Below are positions 12,608-22,424 of a DNA stretch of 64,000 bases, one piece after another. The stretch is taken from contig NC_068910.1 of NCBI RefSeq assembly GCF_023091745.1, positions 128,915,170-128,979,169 on the forward strand, in the 5' to 3' direction. A program made the translations under genes and the position numbers. This DNA comes from Budorcas taxicolor. Its lineage: Eukaryota > Chordata > Mammalia > Artiodactyla > Bovidae. How positions within the stretch are numbered: the stretch's first letter is position 1; every line of letters begins with the position of its first letter. A model generated the notes under the pieces. The model ran no database searches. It was not told the origin of the DNA and saw only the letters and a program-made list of their open reading frames with translations.

Positions 12608-12995
12608 GCTGTAATAGGGTTCTCCAGAGAAACAAAACCAACACATACATGGAGAGAGAGATTTATTGTAAGGAACTGGCTCAAGTGATTGTGGAGGTCA
12701 CCAAGTCCAAATCTGCACAATAGGCTAGCAGGCTGAAGACCCAGGTTGAGGTGATGTAGCAACTCCATGTGAAGATAGTCTGCTGGCAGAATTCCTTCGT
12801 TCTTCCTTGTGTAAGATCAGTCTTTTTTCTATTAAGGTCTTCTACTGAATGGGTAAAGCCCACTTACCATGGCAGAAAATTAGCTGCTGATTTCCATGTT
12901 AATCTCATCTTAAAAATACCTTCACAGAAACATCTAGAAAAATGTTTGACCCAATATCTGAGTACTTTTTCCTAGCCAGGTGAATACCTAAAATT
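12608..12995 (-). repeat. Old mammalian interspersed repeat, family not named
   Basis: Begins gggttctccagagaaacaaa and ends aattaaccatcatg, with ttgtaaggaactggctcaag inside. I recognise it as a common mammalian repeat (probably an old L1 3' UTR type) but cannot assign the family or its strand with certainty. Confidence 0.55.
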
Positions 12996-13499
12996 AACCA
13001 TCATGAATGCTCACTGAATCTTCTGAGGTGAGTTGATGCTGAATGATATGTGAACAGCCATTTTAGGCTTCCTATTTCTCCTGGCCTAGCTTTCTTCTGT
13101 TTTCTTCTAAAAAGCCTCTCTTTCATTTTTTACCACTTTAAATCATTTTAACAAATTGTGTTAAATTGGGTCCTATTCTGTGGTATATTTTTCTCTGAAA
13201 CTTTTTGTTATTTTGCATTTGCTGCACAGGTCAGGGGCCCTGTCTATTAACCATTTCCTGTTAGCTCTATCTTTCTCTCTCTCGCTCATTAAAAAAAATT
13301 TTTTTTTAGCTCTCAAGATTTCATGAGGCATGGTGGCATGGTATAACACATTCAGGCTCCTGAAGTGATGAAGATTTGTTTAATACCCTGTTTTTCAACT
13401 ATCTATACTTCCGTTTTCTTTCCGTTGAACCAGCCCTGGCCATGCGGTGGCTGGAGAGGAACTGACGATCAGGGCCTCATATTACTTTGTATCAACATG

Positions 13500-14290
13500 A
13501 AAGGGGGTTTATTTTATTATTTGAACATTTGGATCCAATTGTAGTAATGACACTATTACAAATGACAGAAATGCTTACAATGTAAAGCTTAGTGATTAAA
13601 AATAGGATATAATATTGTATATACAAAATGACCCCATTTAAAAAAAATGTGCATAAAGACTGTATCAGTCTTTACAGTCTGAGTGGTAGAATGTGGGCTC
13701 TTTTTCTATGGTTTCTAAAATTTCTTTCTACATGTAATATGTAAAAATTCTTAATATGAAAGATTAAAAGTTTCCCCTTCTCTCTTTCCCTACTCCCTGC
13801 AAACTCTCGCCTTAGCCACCTGAGAGATAATTATATAATCATTAATGACAATGTAACATATATCCTTTCAGTCATTTTACACATAGGATGCACATACATA
13901 CACACACACAGAGCTCTTTTTTTTTTTTACATAAATAAGACCATGTATATCCCTCACTCTAAAAGCTGATTTTTTGATTAACAAAATGTCTCCAATTTCT
14001 TCCCCTGTGAACCTAATTATTTACCCCAAATCTACTGACTTAAATGTCTACCTTTTTGGAAAAGTTTCATAATTATGCCCTAATTTAAGAGAAGGAAACT
14101 CATTCTCCTCTCTAAATAGAGGTTGAGATTATTTCCAATTTTCTGCTGAGAAACAATTCTGCAAAGAAATCCAGAAACATTTATCTTTGTGAACACATGA
14201 GAGATACATATTTTAAGAGATATTTCTAAAAGGTTTCTCAGTTTTTCTACTGGAAGTATGCATTATTTTTTTTATCATAAAAAGAACATT
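13500..14290. repeat. Decayed L1 3'-region sequence on both strands
   Basis: About 13600-13770 resembles a sense L1 3' UTR (ccccatttaaaaaaaatgtg). About 13790-14240 resembles an antisense one (ataaataagaccatgtatat and gagattatttccaattttct). It is AT-rich with no coding sequence. Confidence 0.45.
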
Positions 14291-14629
14291 TTATTTAAAA
14301 ACAAAAAATGTAAATCAACAGCCTAAGATGGGATCCCTTGCATGGGTCCACTCTTAGGAGAGCAGGGTTGTGTTAGGGCCTAGCATCCACGTGGTAAACA
14401 GCAGGTGTTTAATGCCTGTAGCAAGAAAGAGAGGCATACAGAGAAGTCTGCAGAATACCTGCATATAATCTTTAGAATATCTGCATACAATACCTGCAGA
14501 TAGTGTTTCTAATACTTTTCAAGAATTTATTCAGGCAAAAATACTCTTAGTTTTCCTTTGCTTTTATTTATTATCAGCATGAAAATATCCTATTCTGCGA
14601 CCAAATAAATGACAAGAGTTAAAATTAAT

Positions 14630-14785
14630 CCTACCAACCACCCTAAAGAGGTCGGTACTATTATTGCCCCATTTTATGGGTGAGGGGCCCAGAACCGTGA
14701 CAAAGGCCACTCACGCAATCAGCACCGTTTTCCGAGATCGGGGCCACACACTATTCACTGCCCAGGGGAGCTGGACTGGAGGAAG
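14630..14785 (-). repeat. MIR fragment next to the CpG island
   Basis: The text ccattttatgggtgaggggc and its flanks match antisense MIR. It borders the ADPRH CpG island. Confidence 0.5.
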
Positions 14786-14789
14786 GGCC

Positions 14790-15345
14790 GAGGCTTCAAG
14801 CCGGGGTCACTCCTGAGTCCTCGACAGGGGTAGGGCGGGAGCGGGGTGGGGTGTTGGTGGCGGAGCGGCGCCATTTCCCGTCGTCAGTGCTCCGCAGCGC
14901 CCCCCCCACTCCGAACCGAGGGGGCGGCTGACGCAGCGGGCGGCTGACGCTCGAGCAACTGCAAGCGCCGGGCACCGGTCCGGGTCTGCGGAACCTGAGC
15001 GCGATCCGCGGACGCGGCGCTCCACCCCGCTTGGTGCTCAGCTCTCGGCTCGCGCCGGGGACCGCGCTGGGCCGCCTCGCACCCTGACTTCCCGGCGCCC
15101 GGCCCCGCCCTGGGCTCGCGAGCGTGACACCCCTCCCGGCCAGCAGGTACCCCTCCCCGCGCTAGGCCCCTACATCCGCGCTCCTCTCCCGGCGGCGACC
15201 GGCCCCGCCCGCCCTGCCTTCCCCCACCCTCCCCGCCCGCATCCCGTCCCGTCCCTCGCGCCCCTCTCCCGGCCACCCTCCACCCCTGTCGCGGCTGAAC
15301 CTGTTCTCCACTCGCCTGTACCCTCCCCCGCTCAAAAAACAACAA
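14790..15345 (+). promoter_or_regulatory. ADPRH: CpG island, likely ADPRH promoter and noncoding first exon
   Basis: GC content and CpG density rise sharply here and nowhere else in the window. GC-box-like motifs ggccccgccc occur at 15101 and 15201, with more CCGCCC near 15234. No TATA box is placed convincingly; a tataaaga at 15447 lies past the island. The island sits about 3.5 kb before the ADPRH start exon, which begins at a splice acceptor, so a noncoding first exon must start upstream, most simply here. A cagcagGTAC site at 15141 is one possible donor, but the true exon 1 end is not decidable by eye. Direction is inferred from the gene. Confidence 0.75.
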
Positions 15346-15639
15346 AAAAAAGCAAAACCGCAGAAGACTGCCGTGAATCAGCTGCCCAGATCTCCGTTTT
15401 GAATGTAAAGTTCGGGGACGAGACTGTCAACTGGAAAAGTTAAGCGTATAAAGAATAACAGCGTTCTGGAAAGCGGGAGGCCACAGCACGGTGTAAAAAC
15501 TCAAAAGAAAATTTCTTCCAGGGTGAGGTGGTCGTCGCCCACCACCCCCCAGCCTCACATTGAAACCCGCAGAAACACATTCGGGTGGAGCCAGGAGGAA
15601 TTACAGACAGGAAGCTGAGGACTTCAGAAGAGGGTGGTG

Positions 15640-15968
15640 GTGGTGGTTTAGTCGCTAAGTCGTGTCCGACTCTTGCGATTTCATGAACAGAAGAGCCTGG
15701 CAGACTACAGTCCATGAGATTCTCTAGGCAAGAATACTGGAGTGGGTTGCCATTTCCTTCTCCCGGGGATCTTCCCGACCCAGGAATCGAACCCGTGTCT
15801 CTTGCATTGTAGATGGATTCTTTACCGACTGAGCTACAAGGGAAGCTCCTTGAAGTCACTCAGTCGTGTCCGACTCTTTGCGACCCCATGGACTGTAGCC
15901 TGCCAGGCTCCTCCGTCCATGGGATTCTCCAGGCAAGAATACTGGAGTGGGTTGCCATTTCCTTCTCC
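15640..15968 (-). mobile_element. Bov-tA plus BovA SINE pair, antisense
   Basis: The antisense Bov-tA at 15640-15848 has the tRNA-head complement near aatcgaacccgtgtctcttg. It is followed directly by a second antisense BovA body at 15849-15968. The repeated block ggcaagaatactggagtggg occurs in both. Confidence 0.9.
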
Positions 15969-16649
15969 ATTAGAAGAGGGCACAGGGGCTTAAAGATCCG
16001 TCCTCAGAAGTCTAGAACTAAGCTTGGTCTCGGAAGTTCTCAGCGTAGGATGGGAGCCCAGGTTGCATCTATAGCTCCCCACTACCTCTGCACCCATCCC
16101 CGCAATACGATTTACCGTGGGAAAATTGAGGTCCTGGAAGGAGGTAGCTTGTCCATCATCACACACCTGATTCTGAACACAGCCAGGACTGTTAGCCCAG
16201 AACTCCAGTTCCTGAGCATCATTTATAAACATTAAAATACGTAAGTCATTTTTTTTACAAATACCGTTTTTGGGCCAGGAAATTCAACATGATCAGTAAC
16301 TCGGTAATGGGCTGCTCAGTATGTCCTCACCGTTTTTCTCAGGTGCTTGCCAACCTGTGCCTGTGTTCCCTGGGCTACAGCAGTGCTGCTGGAGCAGGAC
16401 TCCCTTGGGAAGCCCAAGGATTTGAACTTAACCCTGAGCAAATAGGTTTTAGGTAAGAGGAGGAGAGTAAGACATCTTGGATGGGGAAAGAGCTGGAGCT
16501 GAGGAGAGAATGAGCTAGTCCACCAGCATTTCAAAGTGTTTTCCTGGCCTGATAAGTGGAGTGGATGATAGACTGAGGACAGATAGTGCAAGGCTCTGCT
16601 GGTGAATGCTACAAGCTGTAGGGGACAGTGGGAAACCAGCACTTTACTG

Positions 16650-17005
16650 CGGGTTAGGTTGGAGAAGACTCTTGAGAGTCTCTTGGACTGCAAGGAGATC
16701 CAACCAGTCGATCCTAAAGGAAATCAGTCCTGAATATTCGTTGGAACGTTCATCAATATTCATTGGCCACTTGATGGGAAGAACTGACTCATTGGAAAAG
16801 ACCCTGATGCTGGGAAAGTTTGAAGGCAGGAGGAGAAGGGGACGACAGGATAAGATGGTTGGATGGCATCACTGACTCAATGGACATGAATTTGAACAAG
16901 CTGTGGGAGTTGGCGATGGACAGGGAAGCCTGGCATGCTGCAGGACATGGGGTCGCAAAGAGTCAGATATGACTGAGTGACTGAACTGAACTGAACTGAG
17001 ATTCA
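16650..17005 (+). mobile_element. BovB LINE 3' end
   Basis: The 3' end of the BovB reverse-transcriptase ORF is recognisable (peptide WTARRSNQSILKEISP, then a GRRRRGR stretch), followed by catggggtcgcaaagagtca and a gaactgaactgaactga tail. It is 5'-truncated and carries small deletions and stops. BovB is the RTE-clade LINE known for horizontal transfer into ruminants. Confidence 0.92.
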
Positions 17006-17230
17006 TGGAGACAGAGTGTTAGCTGAGACCCCAAGACTCTATAAGTCAAACATTTAGAAGGAACACAAAATTTAAATACTGCTGTAAAGGAAGATTATGG
17101 GGAGAAAGTACAGTATTCTAGTTCAGTTAATGGAAAAATCATTTCCCCTGGTTGTGTATGAATAATAAAAAATACTCCTTATTATGTGCTTAACACTGTT
17201 CTAGGTACTTTATAAAGATTAATTAACTGG

Positions 17231-17865
17231 AACTTCCCTGGTTAGGGAACTAGATCTCATATGCTGCAACTGAGTTTGCATGCTGCAACTAAAGATTCAG
17301 CATGCTGTGACAGAAAGGTCCCAAATGCTCCTGTGGTCATGTATGGATGTGAAAGTTGGACTGTGAAGAAGGCTGAGCGCTGAAGAATTGATGCTTCTGA
17401 ACTGTGGTGTTGGAGAAGACTCTTGAGAGTCCCTTGGACTGCAAGGAGATCCAACCAGTCCATTCTGAAGATCAACCCTGGGATTTCTTTGGAAGGAATG
17501 ATGCTAAAGCTGAAGCTCCAGTACTTTGGCCACCTCATGCAAAGAGTTGACTCATTGGAAAAGACTCTGATGCTGGAAGGGATTGGGGGCAGGAGAAGAA
17601 GGGGACGACCGAGGATGAGATGGCTGGATGGCATCACGGACTCGATGGACGTGAGTCTGAGTGAACTCCGGGAGATGGTGATGGACAGGGAGGCCTGGTG
17701 TGCTGCGCTTCATGGGGTCGCAAAGAGTTGGACACGACTGAGCGACTGAACTGAACTGAAGCTCCTCGGTGCTGCAACTAAAAGAATCTGCATGCAGCAA
17801 CAAAGATGGAAGATCCCACATGCCACAGCCAAGACCTGGCACAGCCAAATAGATATTTTTAAAAA
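17231..17865 (+). mobile_element. CHR-type tRNA-derived SINE, split by BovB
   Basis: The halves at about 17231-17326 (acttccctggttagggaact, catgctgcaactaaag) and 17759-17865 (ggtgctgcaactaaaagaat, cacagccaaatagat) form one artiodactyl tRNA-derived SINE. The head is shortened. A BovB 3' end was inserted within it. Confidence 0.7.
17327..17758 (+). mobile_element. BovB LINE 3' end nested in a SINE
   Basis: The frame from 17423 to 17749 still reads through the BovB polyprotein C-terminus with no stop: WTARRSNQSILK, then YFGHLMQRVDSLEKT, then a GGRRRRGRPRMRW motif and KSWTRLSD. A gaactgaactgaa tail ends it. It lacks the reverse-transcriptase and endonuclease cores and so cannot move by itself. 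Confidence 0.93.
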
Positions 17866-18348
17866 GAATAACTAAAGTTATTTTTTAAGTTAATTCATCT
17901 ACTACTCATGACAAACCCATGAGGTTATTACTGTTTGTGCCATTGCCTTACAGATATGAACGGTAAGACATAAAGAGGTTTCTCAAGGTAAGTAGGTCTG
18001 TGCTGAGGTGAATGGCCCAGAAACAGAAGATTTGGATCCCAGTGTCTCCATCTGTTGCTTGCGTGAAGTTATGCTCTCTGGCCCTCAGTTTTTTTTATCT
18101 CTGACATGCAGACGGTGATCCAGGCCCTCTGATGAGACTGAAGGTGCAGGTGCTTTGCGAACAGTACCTCATGATACCAGTGGAAAGTTAGCATTTACGG
18201 AAAGGGAGGATGCATTCCAAGGCCAAATTCAACCAAAAAGAGAAAATGGTTGATTTGCAGAATTTAATGGGCTTGCCACTCACAGAGAGGCAAAGACAGG
18301 GTCCTAGTTAGTCTTGCCTAACTTGACAAGACAAGACCAAGTTCTGAT

Positions 18349-18440
18349 CTTGCCTGGGAAATCCCACAGACAGAGGAGACTGGTGGGCTAGTCAAGGCTG
18401 AAAAAGCCTTGGACACGACTTAGCTTAGTGACTAAACAAC
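18349..18440 (+). mobile_element. BovA SINE fragment
   Basis: cttgcctgggaaatccca... to ccttggacacgactta is a diverged 3' part of a BovA unit. Confidence 0.7.
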
Positions 18441-18474
18441 AACTACCACACAACAAAATGGGCTTACTCCACTC

Positions 18475-18545
18475 CCCATAGAGCTGTTGTGAGGATTAAA
18501 TGATATGCCCTTAGTACTGTGCCTGCAAGGAGTGAGTAATCAGTA
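18475..18545 (+). repeat. MIR 3' fragment
   Basis: The gttgtgaggattaaatgata segment followed by agtactgtgcctgc matches the end of MIR. It is cut by the Bov-tA that follows. Confidence 0.6.
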
Positions 18546-18549
18546 CAAT

Positions 18550-18763
18550 GTGATGCGTGTGCTCAGTCTCTCAGTCGAGTCTTGCGCTTTGTGACACTTT
18601 GGAGTGTAGCCCGCCCAGCTCCTCTGTCCGTGGTATCTCCCAGGCAAGAATGCCGGAGTGGGTTCCCATTTCCTCCCCCAGTTGATCTTTCGGACCCAAG
18701 GATTGAACCTATCTCTTCCATTGGTAGGTGGATTCCTTACCACTAAGCCATCAGGGAAGCCCC
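18550..18763 (-). mobile_element. Bov-tA SINE, antisense
   Basis: A full antisense copy ending in ccatcagggaagcccc, the complement of the tRNA-like head. It ends only about 78 bases before the acceptor of the ADPRH start exon. Confidence 0.9.
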
Positions 18764-18841
18764 AGTAAAATGCTGATAGGGCTATTACTTTTTCTGATTT
18801 TTTTTTCTCCCCATCCTCTGTGTGTCTTTATATTCCCCCAG

Positions 18842-19167
18842 AGACAGCTTCGCCATGTGTGGGGCTCTTAGGGAGAGGTATGTGGCAGCCATGGTGCTGA
18901 GTGCAGCTGGAGATGCCTTGGGATACTTCAATGGAAAGTGGGAGTTCCTCCAGAATGGGGAGAAAATTCACAGGCAGCTGGCCCAGCTTGGTGGCTTGGA
19001 TGCCATAGATGTGGAGAGGTGGAGAGTCAGCGATGACACCGTGATGCACCTGGCCACAGCAGAAGCACTCCTGGAAGCCGGCAAAGTCTCAGACTTGACT
19101 CACTTGTATTCCCTCCTTGCTAAGCATTACCAGGACTGCATGGGAGACATGGATGGCCGGGCACCAG
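18842..19167 (+). CDS. ADPRH: ADPRH exon with start codon
   Basis: The acceptor is attcccccag at 18832-18841 after a long T/C tract. Thirteen bases of 5' UTR precede the ATG at 18855. The exon codes residues 1-104 plus one base of Gly105 and ends before GTGAGA. It holds the first metal-binding aspartate pair (D60-D61). Confidence 0.93.
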
Positions 19168-22100
19168 GTGAGAGAAGCTGGTGGAGATCCTGGGCAAGTG
19201 GAGAATTAAAACAGACCCAAGGAAGTCACTTAAAATGTTGATTGGGGTTTAAATATCAAAGATACTAGTTTTTTATTTTTTAATTAATTACTTTTTTTTT
19301 GCCACACCCTGAGCCATGTGGGACCTTAGTTCACTGACCAGGGATCAAACGCATGCCCACTGCATTGCAAAGCAGTCATAACCTCTGGACCACAGGGGAA
19401 GTCCTGAGACATTAGTTTTCTTAGTTATGATAAAAATAGAAACAAGCTGAATGTTCTGTCATTTATTTAATTATGGGGACACATCTGCAGCCATTTAAAA
19501 TTACACAGATAAGTATTTACTGATATGGAAAGATGTTGTATATGAAGTAAAGTAGATTATGAAACACTGTGTATCTTATGAACCCATTCTCATTAAGAGT
19601 ATGTATGTATATCTGTTGGGAAAGATCTGGGTGATAAGAGTATTTATAGTTTAATATTTTCCTTTCAATTATTCATAGTTTCTAAGTTTTCTTTAATATC
19701 TATGAAGACAATTTTTTTCTTTTTAAAGAAGACTGGAAAAGGTCTTGTAGAGATTCTTTTTCTGGTTCCAGGTCTGCTCACAAGTGGTTCTTGCTCACTT
19801 TTTTATAGTCGCTTGGCCAACAGCTAATGTGAACCACCTTTCCCCTGGCTCTTGTATTTATGAGCCTGACCTGCCATAACAAAATACCACAGATTGGCTG
19901 GGCTTAAACAACAGATGTCTTTTTCTCACTGTTTGGAAAGCTAGAAGCCCAAGAGCAGGGTGTTGGTTTCATTTCTTCTGAAGGAATCCTTTCTCTTTGG
20001 CTTGCAGACCATGCTGTGCCCTCTCAGAGCATACACTTCTGGTGTCTTTTTGTGTGTCCAAGTTTCCTCTTTTTATTAGGACACTGATTGATTAGACTGA
20101 ACTGGGGCCCATCCTAACATTCTCACTTTAAATTCATCACCTTTGTAAAAGGCCCATCTCCAAATATAGTCACATTCTGAAGTTCTAGGGATTAGTTCTT
20201 CAACATATGAATTTTGGGGAATACAGTTCAGCTCATCATCAATACAGTTCAGCTCATAACATTTCCTGATGAAAAGCCCCTCCCACAAACCCAATGGCGT
20301 CTAAGTACGCTTGTGTAAGTAAGGCACAGTGCTGACTTGGGGTTTGGAGTTGGGGGCCTTCATCATCACACGTTCTGGCTTTCCCTTTCCACCCAGGAAA
20401 GCTGGAGGCAGGGCTTGGTTCTCTCCTCCTGCCAGGCCTTTGCTTCGGTTACCCTGACCCCATTCTCTGCCTGACTCTTCCCAGGGGGTGCCTCAGTGCA
20501 GAATGCCATGCTGCTGGAGCCAGACAAAGCTGACGGCTGGAGGATTCCCTTTAACAGTCACGAGGGTGGCTGCGGGGCCGCCATGAGGGCTATGTGCATT
20601 GGTCTCCGGTTCCCTCACAGCAGTCAGCTGGACACACTGATCCAGGTGAGCATCGAGAGCGGCCGGATGACCCACCACCACCCCACAGGCTACCTGGGAG
20701 CCCTTGTGTCTGCTCTTTTTACAGCCTATGCTGTGAATGGCAAGCCTCCCCAGCAGTGGGGAAGAGGACTGATGGAAGTACTTCCGGAAGCTAAAAAGTA
20801 CATTGTCCAATCAGGCTACTTTGTGGAGCAGAATCTTCAACACTGGTGAGTTTGCAGGTGCACACTCCTGCTAGAAAATGGTTGAGTCTGTGTGCACACC
20901 TGCATGCGTGTGTATGCCTAAAACTCAGCCTTTTAGCAACCATCATCGGTCTCCCATCCAATTTCATCATCCACTGCATCCAGCCCTCTCCCCACCCTCC
21001 TGCTAAGGATTCTAAATACAGTCCCAGCTGTGATGGCCACCAAGGAGCCAACTGAAGACCTCAGTGAGTAGGGCGGCTGCACTGCTTCCCTCATGGGTAC
21101 GGATCCTGTTCTCCAGAGTTTTGTGGCTCTTCCTTTTTGCTCTTTTTTTTCCTGGCCATGCCACACAGCATGTGGGATCTTTGTTCCCCACCCAGGGATT
21201 GAACTCGTGCCCTCTGCAGTGGAAGAGCAGTGTCTTAACCATTGGACCGCCAGGGAAAAGTCCCTGTGGCTATTCTTTACTGAGATGAACTTTCCTGATT
21301 ATTTCCTGGAACTTGTTTTTTCAGTGTTGTCTTGACAAACAAATAATATTGTGATATCCTTGGTTAAAATGACCTAAAGATAGGTTTTTCCACCAGGTAA
21401 TTAACAAGTGGTAAGACCACATCTTCCCCTTTTTTGAATTCACTTCACATTGCCTTTCTTAGAATAAAAATGTCCAGAGGCTTTCTACTGAAATCATCTA
21501 CAGTCATGATGTTCTGAAGTTCCCTCTTAAAAAAAAAAGTAGCTGTATAAGGAGATGATGTGTTAATTTGGTTGATTGTAGTGATCATTTCATTATGCAT
21601 ATATATATCAAATCATCATGTCGTACACCTTAAATATGTACAATTTTGTTAAGAAAGTAATATAAAATAATAAAATATATGATGACAGATCTGTCATATA
21701 AATAAATAAATAAAGTTCACCATTGAAAGTTGACACTTGACCTATTTCTCAACTCAGGAAAAACAAACCTACATTTCTCACTTTTAACTTGCTGTATATC
21801 TTCTTTATGCATTAATAGCAACAGATATCGATGCATTATTTATATCACTCCTTAGCAAAAATGTATTGAATGAAGGTCACTTAGCATTCATTTTGATTTT
21901 TAATATCATATCATATTGGTTCTAGAGGTTGAAGTCATGTTGGAACTCTCCCTGTTTACATGTCTATCTGGTACCTTTCCTGATGGCTTTTGACTTTATT
22001 TTTTCAATTGACTGTAGTCTTTTTTTCTTCCTACAGGTCTTACTTCCAAGACCAATGGGAAAAGTACCTAAAACTCAGAGGAATTTGGGATGGCAAATCA

Positions 22101-22424
22101 GCCCCTATCTTCCCCAAGCCCTTTGATGTGAAGGAAAGGGATCAGTTCTACACTTCTGTGAGCTACTCTGGCTGGGGTGGCAGCAGTGGACACGATGCCC
22201 CCATGATTGCCTACGATGCCATCCTGGCTGCAGGAGACTCCTGGAAGGAGCTTGCCCACCGAGCATTTTTCCACGGTGGAGACAGTGATTCTACCGCTGC
22301 AATTGCTGGCTGTTGGTGGGGAGTGATGTATGGTTTTAAAGGAGTGAGTCCCTCCAACTATGAGAAGCTAGAATACAGAAACCGGCTGCAAGAGACAGCT
22401 AGGGCTTTGTATTCTCTTAGGTAA
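18855..22424 (+). CDS. ADPRH: ADP-ribosylarginine hydrolase, three coding exons, 353 aa
   Basis: ADPRH (ARH1) is a cytosolic Mg-dependent enzyme that removes ADP-ribose from arginine side chains, reversing mono-ADP-ribosylation. The coding exons are 18855-19167, 20485-20845 and 22037-22424 (1062 bases with stop; phases 1 and 2 close exactly). The start MCGALRERYVAAM resembles the longer rodent N-terminus rather than the shorter human one (recalled). Family hallmarks are present: the SDDT motif with D60-D61, and HGGDSDST with D307 and D309, which bind the two metal ions in known ARH1 structures. GHDAPMIAYDA and the AGCWWGVMYGFKGV block are also intact. The upstream in-frame ATG at 18822 is intronic, so the start is 18855 (G at -3). 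The protein stops at SLR, about nine residues short of the human and mouse ends as I recall them. No frameshift is seen. Confidence 0.95.
19263..19404 (-). mobile_element. CHR-type tRNA-derived SINE, antisense
   Basis: The pattern is a T-rich start, gccacaccctgagccatgtg, tgaccagggatcaaacgcat, then ctggaccacaggggaagtcc. This is the reverse complement of the common artiodactyl tRNA-derived SINE. Confidence 0.85.
19430..19740 (+). repeat. Old L1 3'-UTR fragment
   Basis: gatatggaaagatgttgtat, then ttatgaacccattctcatta, then a ctaagttttctttaatat end follow the layout of old sense L1 3' UTRs. Confidence 0.55.
19870..20262. repeat. Old mammalian interspersed repeat
   Basis: ccataacaaaataccacaga starts it, gcttaaacaacagatgtctt follows, and aacatatgaattttggggaa comes near the end. 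A second copy of the same family is at 38010-38640. The family name is not assigned. Confidence 0.6.
20485..20845 (+). CDS. ADPRH: ADPRH second coding exon
   Basis: The acceptor is cttcccag at 20477-20484 and the donor is GTGAGT at 20846. It codes from the split Gly105 to the split Trp225. It carries IPFNSHEGGCGAAMRAM and the ESGRMTHHHPTGYLGA stretch, both strongly conserved in ARH1. Confidence 0.95.
21144..21262 (-). mobile_element. CHR-type SINE, antisense
   Basis: cctggccatgccacacagca and cacccagggattgaactcgt, then accgccagggaaaagtcc, are the antisense body and head of the artiodactyl tRNA-derived SINE. Confidence 0.85.
21530..21700 (+). repeat. Old L1 3'-UTR fragment
   Basis: gtagtgatcatttcattatg followed by catcatgtcgtacaccttaa and tatgtacaattttg matches the sense 3' UTR of old L1 elements. 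Confidence 0.6.
22037..22424 (+). CDS. ADPRH: ADPRH last coding exon
   Basis: The acceptor is ttcctacag at 22028-22036. The exon codes the split Trp225 to Arg353 and the TAA at 22422. It carries the second metal-binding group, D307 and D309, in HGGDSDSTAAIAGCWWG. The last codons read CTT AGG TAA, so the stop lies inside a donor-like AG|GTAATT. Confidence 0.94.

Larger units (their letters stand above)
4384..14750. other. CD80 5' intron/upstream region and CD80-ADPRH intergenic DNA
   Basis: CD80 (minus) and ADPRH (plus) are divergent, so the CD80 promoter and its noncoding first exon should lie in this span, but no sequence feature fixes them. The span carries SINEs (5460-5690, 8931-9053), L2 (8050-8400), two L1 3' ends (9416-9620, 11152-11610), TG and TA microsatellites, MIR fragments and old L1 tracts at 13.5-14.3 kb. 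No exon of another gene was recognised. The AT-rich part from about 12.3 to 14.6 kb is mostly decayed repeat. Confidence 0.6.
17156..18050 (-). repeat. MIR split by a CHR-type SINE
   Basis: 17156-17225 (tgtgcttaacactgttctag) and 17866-18050 (acaaacccatgaggttatta and cataaagaggtttctcaagg) look like the two halves of one antisense MIR. The SINE and BovB at 17231-17865 lie between them. Confidence 0.6.
15350..18841 (+). other. ADPRH: ADPRH 5' intron
   Basis: This is the DNA between the CpG island and the ADPRH start exon. It is mostly transposon-derived: a Bov-A2-like SINE pair (15640-15968), a BovB end (16650-17005), a CHR-type SINE split by another BovB end (17231-17865), MIR pieces, a BovA fragment and a Bov-tA (18550-18763). 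It ends in a strong pyrimidine tract and acceptor at 18840-18841. Confidence 0.7.
19168..20484 (+). other. ADPRH: ADPRH intron between first and second coding exons
   Basis: The intron has a GTGAGA donor and a cttcccag acceptor. It contains an antisense CHR-type SINE, a sense L1 3' fragment and an old mammalian repeat (19870-20260). Nothing else is recognised. Confidence 0.85.
20846..22036 (+). other. ADPRH: ADPRH intron between second and third coding exons
   Basis: The intron runs GTGAGT to a ttcttcctacag acceptor. It holds an antisense CHR-type SINE (21144-21262) and an old sense L1 3' fragment (21530-21700) ending in AAATAAATAAATAAA. No further exon was seen. Confidence 0.85.

Noticed and set aside
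14884..15345. A 153-codon open frame in the CpG island, minus strand
   Set aside because: Gly/Arg-rich frames are expected in CpG islands because stop codons are AT-rich. No domain is visible.
15447..15454. TATA box for ADPRH
   Set aside because: tataaaga lies after the CpG island with no supporting initiator. A CpG-island promoter does not need it.
15440..15859. A 139-codon open frame, minus strand
   Set aside because: Most of it is translation of the Bov-tA/BovA SINEs, giving the peptide seen at many other copies (YSCLENPMD-like).
17423..17749. Open frame of 108 codons as a possible gene
   Set aside because: It is the BovB LINE C-terminal tail without its enzymatic domains and without its own promoter.
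18822..18854. In-frame upstream ATG for ADPRH
   Set aside because: It lies in the intron, before the acceptor AG at 18840-18841, so it is not in the mRNA.
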